A DNA stretch of 34,985 bases from Chitinophagales bacterium. Lineage in GTDB: Bacteria; Bacteroidota; Bacteroidia; Chitinophagales; S012-47. Shown one piece after another: positions 23,126-30,529 of the stretch. How positions within the stretch are numbered: the stretch's first letter is position 1; each line of letters starts with the position of its first letter. The stretch is taken from contig WFPF01000043.1 of assembly GCA_015487695.1 (NCBI GenBank), positions 1-34,985 on the forward strand, in the 5' to 3' direction. The position numbers were made by a program, and so were the translations under genes. A model generated the notes under the pieces. The model had not been told where the DNA came from, did not search any database, and saw only the letters and a list, made by a program, of their open reading frames with translations.

Positions 23126-24265
23126 ATGAAAGCAACTCTTCTTCTCTTTTTGTCGCTCATGTCCTTTGCCCTTAGCGCTCAGCAGACCCTCTACGATACC
23201 ATTGTGCATGACGGACGAAAGCGGGCCTTCATACTTTACATTCCGGCCAACTACAGCGGTCAGGAAGAGGTGCCGCTGCTCTTCAACTTCCACGGTTATT
23301 CGAGCAATGCGCATGATCAGATGTATTACGGAGACTTCCGCTCCCTGGCCGATACGGCCGGTTTTCTTCTCGTTCATCCGCAGGGAACCAAACTCAACGG
23401 AGTGACGCACTGGAATGTGGGCGGCTGGACCATCGGCAGCACGGTAGATGATGTCGGCTTTACCGAGGCCCTGCTCGACACCTTGTCGGCACGCTATCGC
23501 ATCGACTCCATGCGTGTGTACTCCACCGGCATGTCGAATGGAGGATACATGAGCCTGCTGCTGGCCTGCCAGCTGAGCAATCGCTTTGCAGCCGTGGCAT
23601 CGGTTACAGGTTCGATGACACCAGAAATGTATAAGCAGTGCGACCCCCAGCGACCCATTGCCGTGATGCAGATTCATGGCACGGCCGATGGCATTGTGCC
23701 CTATACCGGCACCGGCTGGTCGATTTCCATAAAAAAAGTACTTGAGTATTGGGTCAAATCCAATCATTGCTATGAAGAAGCCGTGAAAGAAGAGATCAGC
23801 GACAAGAATCCCGATGACGGCAGCACAGTAGAGCATTTGACTTATTCCGGAGGCTCAGAGGGAGTATCCGTAGAGCATTTTAAGGTTCTGGGGGGCGGTC
23901 ATACCTGGCCCGGAACCGCATACGGCAGCACCGGTACCAATTACGACATTGATGCTTCGCTCGAAGTATGGCATTTCCTCTCGAGGTATACCCTTAGCGG
24001 GCGAAGGACAAGCGTAGGCATGGCATCTGCCCCGGCTGAGAATGATGATGCCCGCATCTATCCCAATCCGGTTGTTTCGACCCTGCATTTCCGGGCAGCA
24101 AATCTTAGCAATGAAAACTTCCGGATCTTTTCATCCTACGGAGCAGCGCTTTTCTCAGGCCGGGCAAAAGATGGAGAAATTGATCTTGACTTCTCGTCAT
24201 TGCCGGCCGGAATTTATATTCTGCAGTTGGGCAATCGCAGTTACAGAATCGTCCACAGCAAGTGA
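23126..24265 (+). CDS. Secreted PHB-depolymerase/LpqC-type esterase with type IX sorting domain
   Basis: An extracellular alpha/beta-hydrolase. The signal peptide ATLLLFLSLMSFALSA is followed by the hydrolase core (about 25-295): an oxyanion region FNFHGYSS, nucleophile elbow GMSNGG with Ser137, a probable catalytic Asp in HGTADGIVPY, and His in GGGHTWPG. The C-terminal 75 residues (IYPNPVVSTLHF ... LPAGIYILQL) are a type A Por-secretion (type IX) domain, so the product should be exported across the outer membrane and probably anchored to the surface. The family includes feruloyl and polyhydroxyalkanoate esterases; the natural substrate cannot be told. It is monocistronic, since pnuC has its own promoter. 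Confidence 0.88.
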   Translation: MKATLLLFLSLMSFALSAQQTLYDTIVHDGRKRAFILYIPANYSGQEEVPLLFNFHGYSSNAHDQMYYGDFRSLADTAGFLLVHPQGTKLNGVTHWNVGGWTIGSTVDDVGFTEALLDTLSARYRIDSMRVYSTGMSNGGYMSLLLACQLSNRFAAVASVTGSMTPEMYKQCDPQRPIAVMQIHGTADGIVPYTGTGWSISIKKVLEYWVKSNHCYEEAVKEEISDKNPDDGSTVEHLTYSGGSEGVSVEHFKVLGGGHTWPGTAYGSTGTNYDIDASLEVWHFLSRYTLSGRRTSVGMASAPAENDDARIYPNPVVSTLHFRAANLSNENFRIFSSYGAALFSGRAKDGEIDLDFSSLPAGIYILQLGNRSYRIVHSK

Positions 24266-24287
24266 TTCTTTCTCCCCGCCATTTGGT

Positions 24288-24317
24288 TTGAGGAGCATCG
24301 GTCAGATCTTACCTTTG
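24288..24317 (+). promoter_or_regulatory. pnuC promoter
   Basis: TTG (24288-24290), exactly 19 bases, TACCTTTG (24310-24317): the best match in the window to the Bacteroidota housekeeping promoter. The start codon lies about 14 bases after the expected transcription start. Confidence 0.7.
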
Positions 24318-24337
24318 CTCCCTGAAAAAGAAAGAAG

Positions 24338-24964
24338 ATGCCTGCGCTCCACCCGATCGAAATATTTGCCGTACTCTTTTTGCTGGCCTATGTCGTGCTG
24401 GCTGCCAGAGAATCGCGTTGGTGCTGGCCGGTAAGCATAATTGGTGTTGTGCTCTACAGCATCCAGGCGATCAAAGTACAGCTCTACGGTGAAATTCCCC
24501 TGCAACTTTATTATGTTCTCGTGTCGGTCTATGCCTGGTTTGCCTGGAAAGGGAAAAAGGGTGGCAAGGGCAAAGGTCTTGCCGTCAGCCGGATGAACAG
24601 CAGGCAGTGGCTGCTCTTTCTCGGCTCGGGCGCTGCCCTCACGCTTGTCTATGGCTATTTTCTTGCGCATATTGTCGAAAGTGCACAATTCCTGGGTTGG
24701 GAAAACGCGCCCCGTTATCTCCCTCCCTCCGCCTATCCTTATGCCGATGCTTTCACCACGGCATTTAGTTTTCTGGCCACCTGGCTCCAAGCCCGGAAAA
24801 AGATTGAAAACTGGCTGATCTGGCTCTTTGTCGACAGCGTGTATATTGCCCTCTGGTCTTTGCGGGGAGGCTATTTCTTTGCCCTGCTCAGTCTGCTCTA
24901 CCTCGGACTCTCGGTCTATGGCTACCTCGAGTGGCAAAAATCGCTTAAGCAAAAGGCCCTCTGA
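24338..24964 (+). CDS. pnuC: Nicotinamide riboside transporter
   Basis: An integral membrane protein of 208 residues with about seven helices. The PnuC family pattern is visible: CWPVSIIGVVLYSIQAIKVQLYGEIPLQLYYV (quoted in part, e.g. WPVSIIGVVLYSIQ), a YAWFAWKG substrate-side motif, DAFTTAFSFLATWLQARKKIENW, and LWSLRGGYFFALL. PnuC allows facilitated uptake of nicotinamide riboside, trapped by phosphorylation inside. A matching riboside kinase gene lies 3.4 kb away (28382-28909). No NAD-responsive riboswitch is evident in its 73-base leader region. Confidence 0.93.
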   Translation: MPALHPIEIFAVLFLLAYVVLAARESRWCWPVSIIGVVLYSIQAIKVQLYGEIPLQLYYVLVSVYAWFAWKGKKGGKGKGLAVSRMNSRQWLLFLGSGAALTLVYGYFLAHIVESAQFLGWENAPRYLPPSAYPYADAFTTAFSFLATWLQARKKIENWLIWLFVDSVYIALWSLRGGYFFALLSLLYLGLSVYGYLEWQKSLKQKAL

Positions 24965-24993
24965 TGAGGCAGCCGGCATTTATCCGATTAACC

Positions 24994-25218
24994 TTATGCC
25001 TCCTCTGAAGGAAGGCGCTCAATCTCATATCCTGCTTTTTGCACGGCCTCTACCACCACTGACTCGTTGTCATCTTCAAGGGTCACCTCCAGTATCTTAT
25101 CCGGATTTTCAATGTCCACTTTCCACAAATCGATATTGTCGAGTTCATTTAAAAATGGAGATACGGACTTGATACAACCGTTGCAATTGATGTTTGTTTT
25201 ATATCTGAGCTTTTTCAT
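24994..25218 (-). CDS. Small heavy-metal-associated (HMA) domain protein, CopZ-like
   Basis: From ATG 25218 it is a 74-residue ferredoxin-fold HMA domain with the metal-binding CNGC (Cys12, Cys15) in TNINCNGCIKSV and the pattern VVEAVQKAGYEIE at its end. Such proteins carry Cu(I) to copper ATPases. Unlike typical CopZ the motif is NCNGC rather than GMxCxxC, as often seen in Bacteroidota. The listed frame begins inside copA; ATG 25218 gives a 16-base gap from the copA stop. Last gene of the copper group. Confidence 0.82.
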   Translation of the reverse strand: MKKLRYKTNINCNGCIKSVSPFLNELDNIDLWKVDIENPDKILEVTLEDDNESVVVEAVQKAGYEIERLPSEEA

Positions 25219-25234
25219 AATGATGCTTTTTTGG

Positions 25235-27472
25235 TTATTCAATATTCTTTTTCTTCAGTCTCAGGCTGTTGGCCAACACGGATACCGAACTCATGGACAT
25301 GGCAGCACCGGCTATCATCGGATTTAAAAGAAATCCGTAGAAAGGATAGAGTACTCCGGCCGCTACCGGTATCGCCACGATGTTGTATACAAAGGCCCAA
25401 AATAGGTTCTGACGAATGGTCTTCATGGTTTCCTGCGAAAGCCGGATGGCTTTTGCGATCTGTTTGAGGTCAGAGTGCATGAGGGTTATGCCCGCACTTT
25501 CCATGGCAATATCAGTACCGCTGCCCATGGCAATGCCCACATCTGCCTGTGCCAGGGCATGAGAGTCGTTGATGCCGTCACCGGCCATGGCCACTACCTT
25601 TCCCTTTTTCTGCAGTTCTTCCACAAATCCGCCTTTCTCCGAAGGCATCACAGCAGCCCGGTAATGCCTGATGCCCACCTGGGCAGCAATGGCAGCAGCT
25701 GTTTTTGCATTGTCGCCTGTGAGCATGTGCACATCAATGCCCATGTCAAGCAAGTGGCGAATGGCCTCGCCTGCGCCTTCTTTCACCTTGTCCGCCACGG
25801 CAATGACGGCTTCGATTTCATGCTTTGTGCCGAAATAGACCAGCGTATTGGCATTTGCTTCGGCCACTGCCGCCTTTTTCCTTAAGGCAGGCGGAATATC
25901 CGTCTTCATATCGTGGAGCAATCTTTCATTTCCCACGAAATATTCTTTTCCCTCGTATTCACCCCTGGCACCCAGTCCCGTCAGGCTCTGAAAATGTTCA
26001 ATCTCTATACTTTCCGTATTCATTTCGCGCAAATAACGTACAATGGCCTCTGCCACAGGGTGCTCCGACTGCGACTCGATGGCCAGCAATATCTTTTGCA
26101 ACTGCGGGCCTTTCTTCTCATCCTTCCAGAACAAGGCCGTGACCTCGGGGCGGCCCTCGGTGATGGTGCCGGTTTTGTCCAAAACCAGGGTATCCACCTT
26201 ATAGGCCGTTTCAAGCACCTGGGCATCTTTGATCAGAATGCCCTGCCCGGCTCCCTTTCCAATGCCTACCATCAGTGCCGTGGGCGTAGCCAGTCCCAGT
26301 GCACAGGGACATGCGATAATCAAAACGGTGATAAACGTAAGTATGGCATAGGTAAAAGTAGGACTCGGACCAAAGACATACCAGATACCGAAAGTCAGCA
26401 TCGCCAGGCCTAGGACCACCGGCACAAAGATCCCGGCTATCTTATCGGCCAGCTTCTGAATGGCCGGCTTGCTCGACTGCGCCTGCTCCACCAGTCTTAT
26501 AATCTGAGAAAGCAGGGTGTCTTCGCCTATCTTCTTGGCCAGAATACGCAGGCTTCCTTTCTGATTGATGGTTCCGGCATATACTTCGCTTCCTTTGCTT
26601 TTCTCTACCGGAATCGCTTCTCCCGATATCATGCTCTCGTCCACAAAGGAATGCCCCTTGCGAACCACTCCGTCCACCGGCACCCGGTCGCCCGGTTTCA
26701 AAACAATCATCTCGCCCAGTGCAATTTCTTCGTACGGAATGACGGTCTCCTCGCCATTGCGGATCACCATCACTTCCTTCGGCTTGAGGCCCATCAGTTT
26801 TTTGATGGCCGAAGAGGTCTTGCCTTTGGCTTTTTCTTCCAGAAAGCGGCCCAAAAGGATCAAAGTAATGATGATCACGGCCGACTCAAAATAAACGTGG
26901 GGAGTCATGCCCCGGCTCAGGAAATAGCCCGGATTGAGGGTATTGAACACGCTGAATGTAAAAGCCACACCGGTACTGAGCGCCACAAGGGTATCCATAT
27001 TGGCCGAATAGTGGCGAAGTTTTTTCCAGGCATTGACAAAGAACTCCGAGCCACCCCAGAACATGACCGGGACCGAAAGGACCATCATGACCCAATTGCT
27101 GTAAGCGATGTCTTCGCTGAAAAACATGGCAATGACAAAGACGGGAATGGAAAAGAGGGCCGAAAACAGAAGCTTCAGCCGCAAAGACTTCAATCGCTTT
27201 TTCTCCATCTCATCAAATACGCGGGCACTGTCTTCTTTCTTTCCCAGCAGGAGTTTGTAGCCGATCTCTCCTACTTTTTTCTCTATGGTCTCCAGGCTGA
27301 TTTTTTCGCTGTCGAATTCCAGTTCTACCGATTGATTGGGATAATTCACGGCCACTTTTCGTATTCCTTCGAGGGGCGAAAGGTAGGTTTCGACACTGAT
27401 GGCACATGCTGCGCAGGTCATGCCCGCTACCTTATAATTCCCTTTTACCACTTCTCCGTTCTTAGCTTCCAT
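25235..27472 (-). CDS. copA: Copper-exporting P1B-type ATPase
   Basis: Pumps Cu(I) out of the cytosol. From ATG 27472 it has 745 residues: one N-terminal HMA domain with GMTCAACA (Cys20, Cys23), six to eight membrane helices, the actuator loop SGEAIPVEK, the transmembrane metal site CPCALGLATP, the phosphorylation motif DKTGTITEG, the SEHPVAEA histidine-proline of P1B ATPases, TGDN and GDGINDSHALAQAD. The Cys-Pro-Cys helix indicates class P1B-1 (Cu/Ag). The frame can extend to 27508, but that covers a possible promoter (GAAATTTG at 27499-27492). Flanked by the AraC-type regulator and the small HMA protein. Confidence 0.94.
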   Translation of the reverse strand: MEAKNGEVVKGNYKVAGMTCAACAISVETYLSPLEGIRKVAVNYPNQSVELEFDSEKISLETIEKKVGEIGYKLLLGKKEDSARVFDEMEKKRLKSLRLKLLFSALFSIPVFVIAMFFSEDIAYSNWVMMVLSVPVMFWGGSEFFVNAWKKLRHYSANMDTLVALSTGVAFTFSVFNTLNPGYFLSRGMTPHVYFESAVIIITLILLGRFLEEKAKGKTSSAIKKLMGLKPKEVMVIRNGEETVIPYEEIALGEMIVLKPGDRVPVDGVVRKGHSFVDESMISGEAIPVEKSKGSEVYAGTINQKGSLRILAKKIGEDTLLSQIIRLVEQAQSSKPAIQKLADKIAGIFVPVVLGLAMLTFGIWYVFGPSPTFTYAILTFITVLIIACPCALGLATPTALMVGIGKGAGQGILIKDAQVLETAYKVDTLVLDKTGTITEGRPEVTALFWKDEKKGPQLQKILLAIESQSEHPVAEAIVRYLREMNTESIEIEHFQSLTGLGARGEYEGKEYFVGNERLLHDMKTDIPPALRKKAAVAEANANTLVYFGTKHEIEAVIAVADKVKEGAGEAIRHLLDMGIDVHMLTGDNAKTAAAIAAQVGIRHYRAAVMPSEKGGFVEELQKKGKVVAMAGDGINDSHALAQADVGIAMGSGTDIAMESAGITLMHSDLKQIAKAIRLSQETMKTIRQNLFWAFVYNIVAIPVAAGVLYPFYGFLLNPMIAGAAMSMSSVSVLANSLRLKKKNIE

Positions 27473-27583
27473 AATCCATATTATTGAATTACAAATTTCG
27501 CATGGCAAGGGGCATCAGCCATTACATAATTCCGACTTTCATTTACAAAGTTTTGAGAGAAGCGAAGTCCGCTGACACGCATA

Positions 27584-28171
27584 TCAGATGGAATCGAGGG
27601 CTATGCGGCCCGATTGGCGATTTTTCCTGAACTCACTGGGGGTCATGCCTGTCTCTTTCTTAAACTGTGACGAGAGATGTGCCACACTGCTGTAATTCAG
27701 CTGGTAGGCTATTTCTGACAAGCTCAACTGGTCGTAAAAGATGAGCTCTTTCACCTTTTCGATTTTTTGCTTCAGGATAAAACGCTCGATGGTCATGCCC
27801 TCCACGGAGGAAAAAAGCTTGCTCAGCGAAGTATACTCGTGATGCAGCCTCTCGGAAAGCAAAGCTGAGAAGGTAGTCTTCATTTCGCCCTGTCGCTGAT
27901 GGATCTGCTCTATGATGATGGATTTGATTTGTGCGATCAGCCTCGACTTCTGATCTTCCAGCAATTCGAAGCCGTGCTCCTCCAGCCTTCTGCTAAGCTC
28001 TTCTTTCTGATGCTCCTGCATTTCTCCGGACAGGGACACCTCTCCCAAACCGACCTCCAGAACACCGAGATTCATTTCCTCAAAGATATTCCGCACCGTG
28101 GCGATGCAACGGGGACAAACCATATTCTTTATATAAATCCTGCTTTTCATTCTTTTTTTCTTCATGTCCAT
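27584..28171 (-). CDS. AraC-type regulator with N-terminal HMA-like metal-sensing domain
   Basis: A 195-residue protein joining two parts. Residues 1-85 look like an HMA fold with YIKNMVCPRCIATV (Cys19, Cys22) and a closing GFELLED strand. Residues about 100-190 are an AraC/XylS DNA-binding domain (LSLSEIAYQLNYSSVAHLSSQFKKETGMTPSEFRK, quoted in part as SEIAYQLNYSSVAHLS). The CxxC metal site, directly upstream of copA, suggests a copper-responsive activator of the copper group. This is unlike MerR-type CueR or CsoR regulators. DNA-binding direction and ligand are inferred, not seen. It stops 112 bases before the copA start and is probably the first gene of the group. Confidence 0.85.
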   Translation of the reverse strand: MDMKKKRMKSRIYIKNMVCPRCIATVRNIFEEMNLGVLEVGLGEVSLSGEMQEHQKEELSRRLEEHGFELLEDQKSRLIAQIKSIIIEQIHQRQGEMKTTFSALLSERLHHEYTSLSKLFSSVEGMTIERFILKQKIEKVKELIFYDQLSLSEIAYQLNYSSVAHLSSQFKKETGMTPSEFRKNRQSGRIALDSI

Positions 28172-28246
28172 CAGACGAACTTCCTTTTTAAACGGAAAGG
28201 CAATATAGATAACCCGGATGATTAATGGATATGCCCGGCTAATGGT

Positions 28247-28287
28247 TCCTGTCTGCCGTCAGTGGCCGGACCTGAAGCTGGCAGGTG
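28247..28287. repeat. Intergenic repeat copy B
   Basis: TCCTGTC, 20 bases, then GAAGCTGGCAGGTG; partner of the copy at 22990-23028. Located in the 210-base gap between the divergent AraC-type and kinase genes, which otherwise shows no strong promoter match. Confidence 0.45.
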
Positions 28288-28381
28288 GAAAACGGTGCAG
28301 TGCATTTTTCCCAATCATTAAAATACGCATTGATATCGCGATATTTACAGGCCGGACAGCAATTCACGGAGGACTTTCAAA

Positions 28382-28909
28382 ATGAAAAGCAAAGCGCTCA
28401 AAATCGTTCTTACAGGACCCGAGTCTTCGGGAAAGACAAGTCTGGGAGAGAAACTCAGCCGTCATTTTTCCTGGCCCCTGCTGGAGGAATATGCCCGCAG
28501 CTACCTTGAAAAAAACGGCCCTCACTACGGGCTTGAGGATCTGAAAAAGATCGCTGCCGGACAGATAGCAGGCGAAAAAGCCATGGCGGCCCGGCAGGAA
28601 CCCTTTTTTTCAGATACCGACCTGCTGACCCTCCGCATCTGGCTCGAAGATAAATTCGGCCTGCACTGGCCCTTTCTTGATGCACATCTGAAAGTCTATC
28701 CGGCCAGCCATTACCTGCTGCTCTATCCCGATATACCCTGGTCTCCCGATCCGCTGCGCGAAGACCCTGACAGACGCGAATTTCTTTTTGAAAGACACCT
28801 CGAAGAGATACGCGCAACAGGACGCCCTTTCACAATCATACGCGGAACAGGGGCTCAGCGCGAAGAGCGCGCCTTACGGGCCGTGAAGGAGCTATTGCAG
28901 CAATACTAA
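28382..28909 (+). CDS. NadR-type nicotinamide riboside kinase domain protein
   Basis: A 175-residue stand-alone P-loop protein matching the C-terminal kinase domain of NadR: Walker A GPESSGKTSLGEKL (residues 12-25), LLEEYARSYLEKNG, then LEDLKKIAAGQIAGE, and FFSDTDLLTLRIW with the second acidic motif. NadR-type domains phosphorylate nicotinamide riboside to NMN. No adenylyltransferase or HTH domain is attached. Together with pnuC in the same window it completes a riboside uptake-and-trap route to NAD. It converges with ftsZ. Confidence 0.85.
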   Translation: MKSKALKIVLTGPESSGKTSLGEKLSRHFSWPLLEEYARSYLEKNGPHYGLEDLKKIAAGQIAGEKAMAARQEPFFSDTDLLTLRIWLEDKFGLHWPFLDAHLKVYPASHYLLLYPDIPWSPDPLREDPDRREFLFERHLEEIRATGRPFTIIRGTGAQREERALRAVKELLQQY

Positions 28910-28938
28910 AACAAAGCCCCTGCCGAAACGGAGGGGCT
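28906..28938 (-). terminator. Terminator of the dcw cluster after ftsZ
   Basis: On the minus strand, stem AGCCCCT/AGGGGCT, extended by CCG/CGG across one unpaired base, followed by TTGTTTTAG. It lies about 30 bases after the ftsZ stop and reaches the last codons of the convergent kinase gene. Confidence 0.75.
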
Positions 28939-28966
28939 CTGTCAACCTATTGCTATGAGAAAAATC

Positions 28967-30502
28967 TTAATCTACGCTGTCATGGAGATAGGAGTTGTTT
29001 TTGCGCAACTCCACCCTTGCGTTCTCACCCTCCTCTCCTTCGGAAGTCTCGCTCAGGGTGATGCGCGAAATGCTTTGCTCTGACGAGTGAGGTACATCAT
29101 TCAGTTCGACCTGCCTGCGCTTGTAGGCCGGTTCCTCTTCCAGCTCACGCAGTTTCTCGGGGTTGTTGAAACGCACGCTGCTCATTTGACGCAGTTTCCG
29201 GATGCGTTGCATTTGCTCATCTTCCTGTATGGGCGGATGAGTGGCTGAGGCCGGAGTGCTGATATCAAGGTCAAATCCATCCTGCTTTAATGCAGGAGTT
29301 TCCTTGCTTTCCTCCTTCACAGGCGGCCGCTTCTCATCCCGCTTGCTCAGAAACGGATCGATGTCCCGCGACATGCGCGGTTCATTCTGAAAATCAAAGG
29401 TAAATTGATTCTCGTCCTGCTCTTCTTCCGTCAGTTCATGCCCTTCCATCCGATATTCCTCATTGGTCTCCGTCTCTTTATCATCAAGAGGGATGACGGT
29501 GCGGGCTCCGCTGGCTATTTTCTGCTTTTGTTTCTCCTGCTCTGCTTCAAAACCTGTTGCAATGACGGTCACACATATTTTTTCTCCGAGAGACTCATCG
29601 AAGCAATTGCCCCAGATGATGTCGGTCTCGTTGCCGGCCTGGCTTTGCAGATATTCGGTGATGATATCGATTTCATCCATAAGCACTTCGTTGGTGCCCG
29701 AAGTGATGTTCAGGAGAATATTTTTGGCACCTGAAATGTCATTATCACTCAGCAACGGAGAAGAAAGTGCGGCTTCGACAGCCAGCATGGCACGATGCTC
29801 GCCTTCGGCCTCGGCCGATCCCATGAGGGCCACCCCGCTGTTGGTCATTACGGTTTTCACATCTTCGAAGTCAACATTGATATATCCCGGTACCGTAATA
29901 ATTTCGGCAATTCCACGGGCCGCGGTGGACAAAATCTCATCGGCCTTCCGGAATGCCTCGCTGATCGTTTGGTTCCCATATATTCTCCGGAGTTTGTCGT
30001 TGCAGATCACAATGAGGGTATCCACATTTTTTCTTAACTCCTCGATACCTTTCGCAGCCTGTACTGCCCTTCTTTGACCTTCAAATGAAAACGGCTCCGA
30101 AACAATTCCTACGGTGAGTATACCCATATCGCGACAGAGTTGTGCAATGACAGGTGCCCCGCCAGTTCCGGTACCACCGCCCATTCCGGCAGTAATAAAT
30201 ACCATCTTGGTATTGATGTTGAGTAATTCTTTGATATCTTCAATCGACTCTTCGGTCGCTTCGCGGCCCACTACCGGCTTGGAACCGGCACCGCGGCCCT
30301 CCGTCAGCGATGGGCCAAGCTGTATTTTGTTGGGTACGGGACTTTTATCAAGGGCCTGTTGGTCGGTGTTGCACACCACAAAATTGACCCCTTTGATTCC
30401 CTGTTGAAACATATTGTTTACAGCATTGCTGCCACCACCGCCAACTCCTATCACTTTTATGATGGACGACTTTTCTTTTGGCATATCGAATTCCATAGGC
30501 AT
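28967..30502 (-). CDS. ftsZ: Cell division protein FtsZ
   Basis: The tubulin-like GTPase that forms the Z-ring. It has VIGVGGGGSNAVNNM near the N-terminus, the tubulin signature GGGTGTGGAP, NVDFEDVKTVM and the C-terminal GTPase domain to about residue 320. A variable acidic linker of about 175 residues follows, and a short C-terminal tail (NNSYLHDSVD) that resembles FtsZ tails of Bacteroidota rather than the E. coli type. With 511 residues it is longer than the E. coli protein because of the linker. It is the last gene of murG-murC-ftsQ-ftsA-ftsZ, 27 bases after ftsA. ATGs at 30502 and 30496 are both possible. Confidence 0.97.
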   Translation of the reverse strand: MPMEFDMPKEKSSIIKVIGVGGGGSNAVNNMFQQGIKGVNFVVCNTDQQALDKSPVPNKIQLGPSLTEGRGAGSKPVVGREATEESIEDIKELLNINTKMVFITAGMGGGTGTGGAPVIAQLCRDMGILTVGIVSEPFSFEGQRRAVQAAKGIEELRKNVDTLIVICNDKLRRIYGNQTISEAFRKADEILSTAARGIAEIITVPGYINVDFEDVKTVMTNSGVALMGSAEAEGEHRAMLAVEAALSSPLLSDNDISGAKNILLNITSGTNEVLMDEIDIITEYLQSQAGNETDIIWGNCFDESLGEKICVTVIATGFEAEQEKQKQKIASGARTVIPLDDKETETNEEYRMEGHELTEEEQDENQFTFDFQNEPRMSRDIDPFLSKRDEKRPPVKEESKETPALKQDGFDLDISTPASATHPPIQEDEQMQRIRKLRQMSSVRFNNPEKLRELEEEPAYKRRQVELNDVPHSSEQSISRITLSETSEGEEGENARVELRKNNSYLHDSVD

Positions 30503-30529
30503 AGATCTGGTTTTATATTGGGCAATCGT

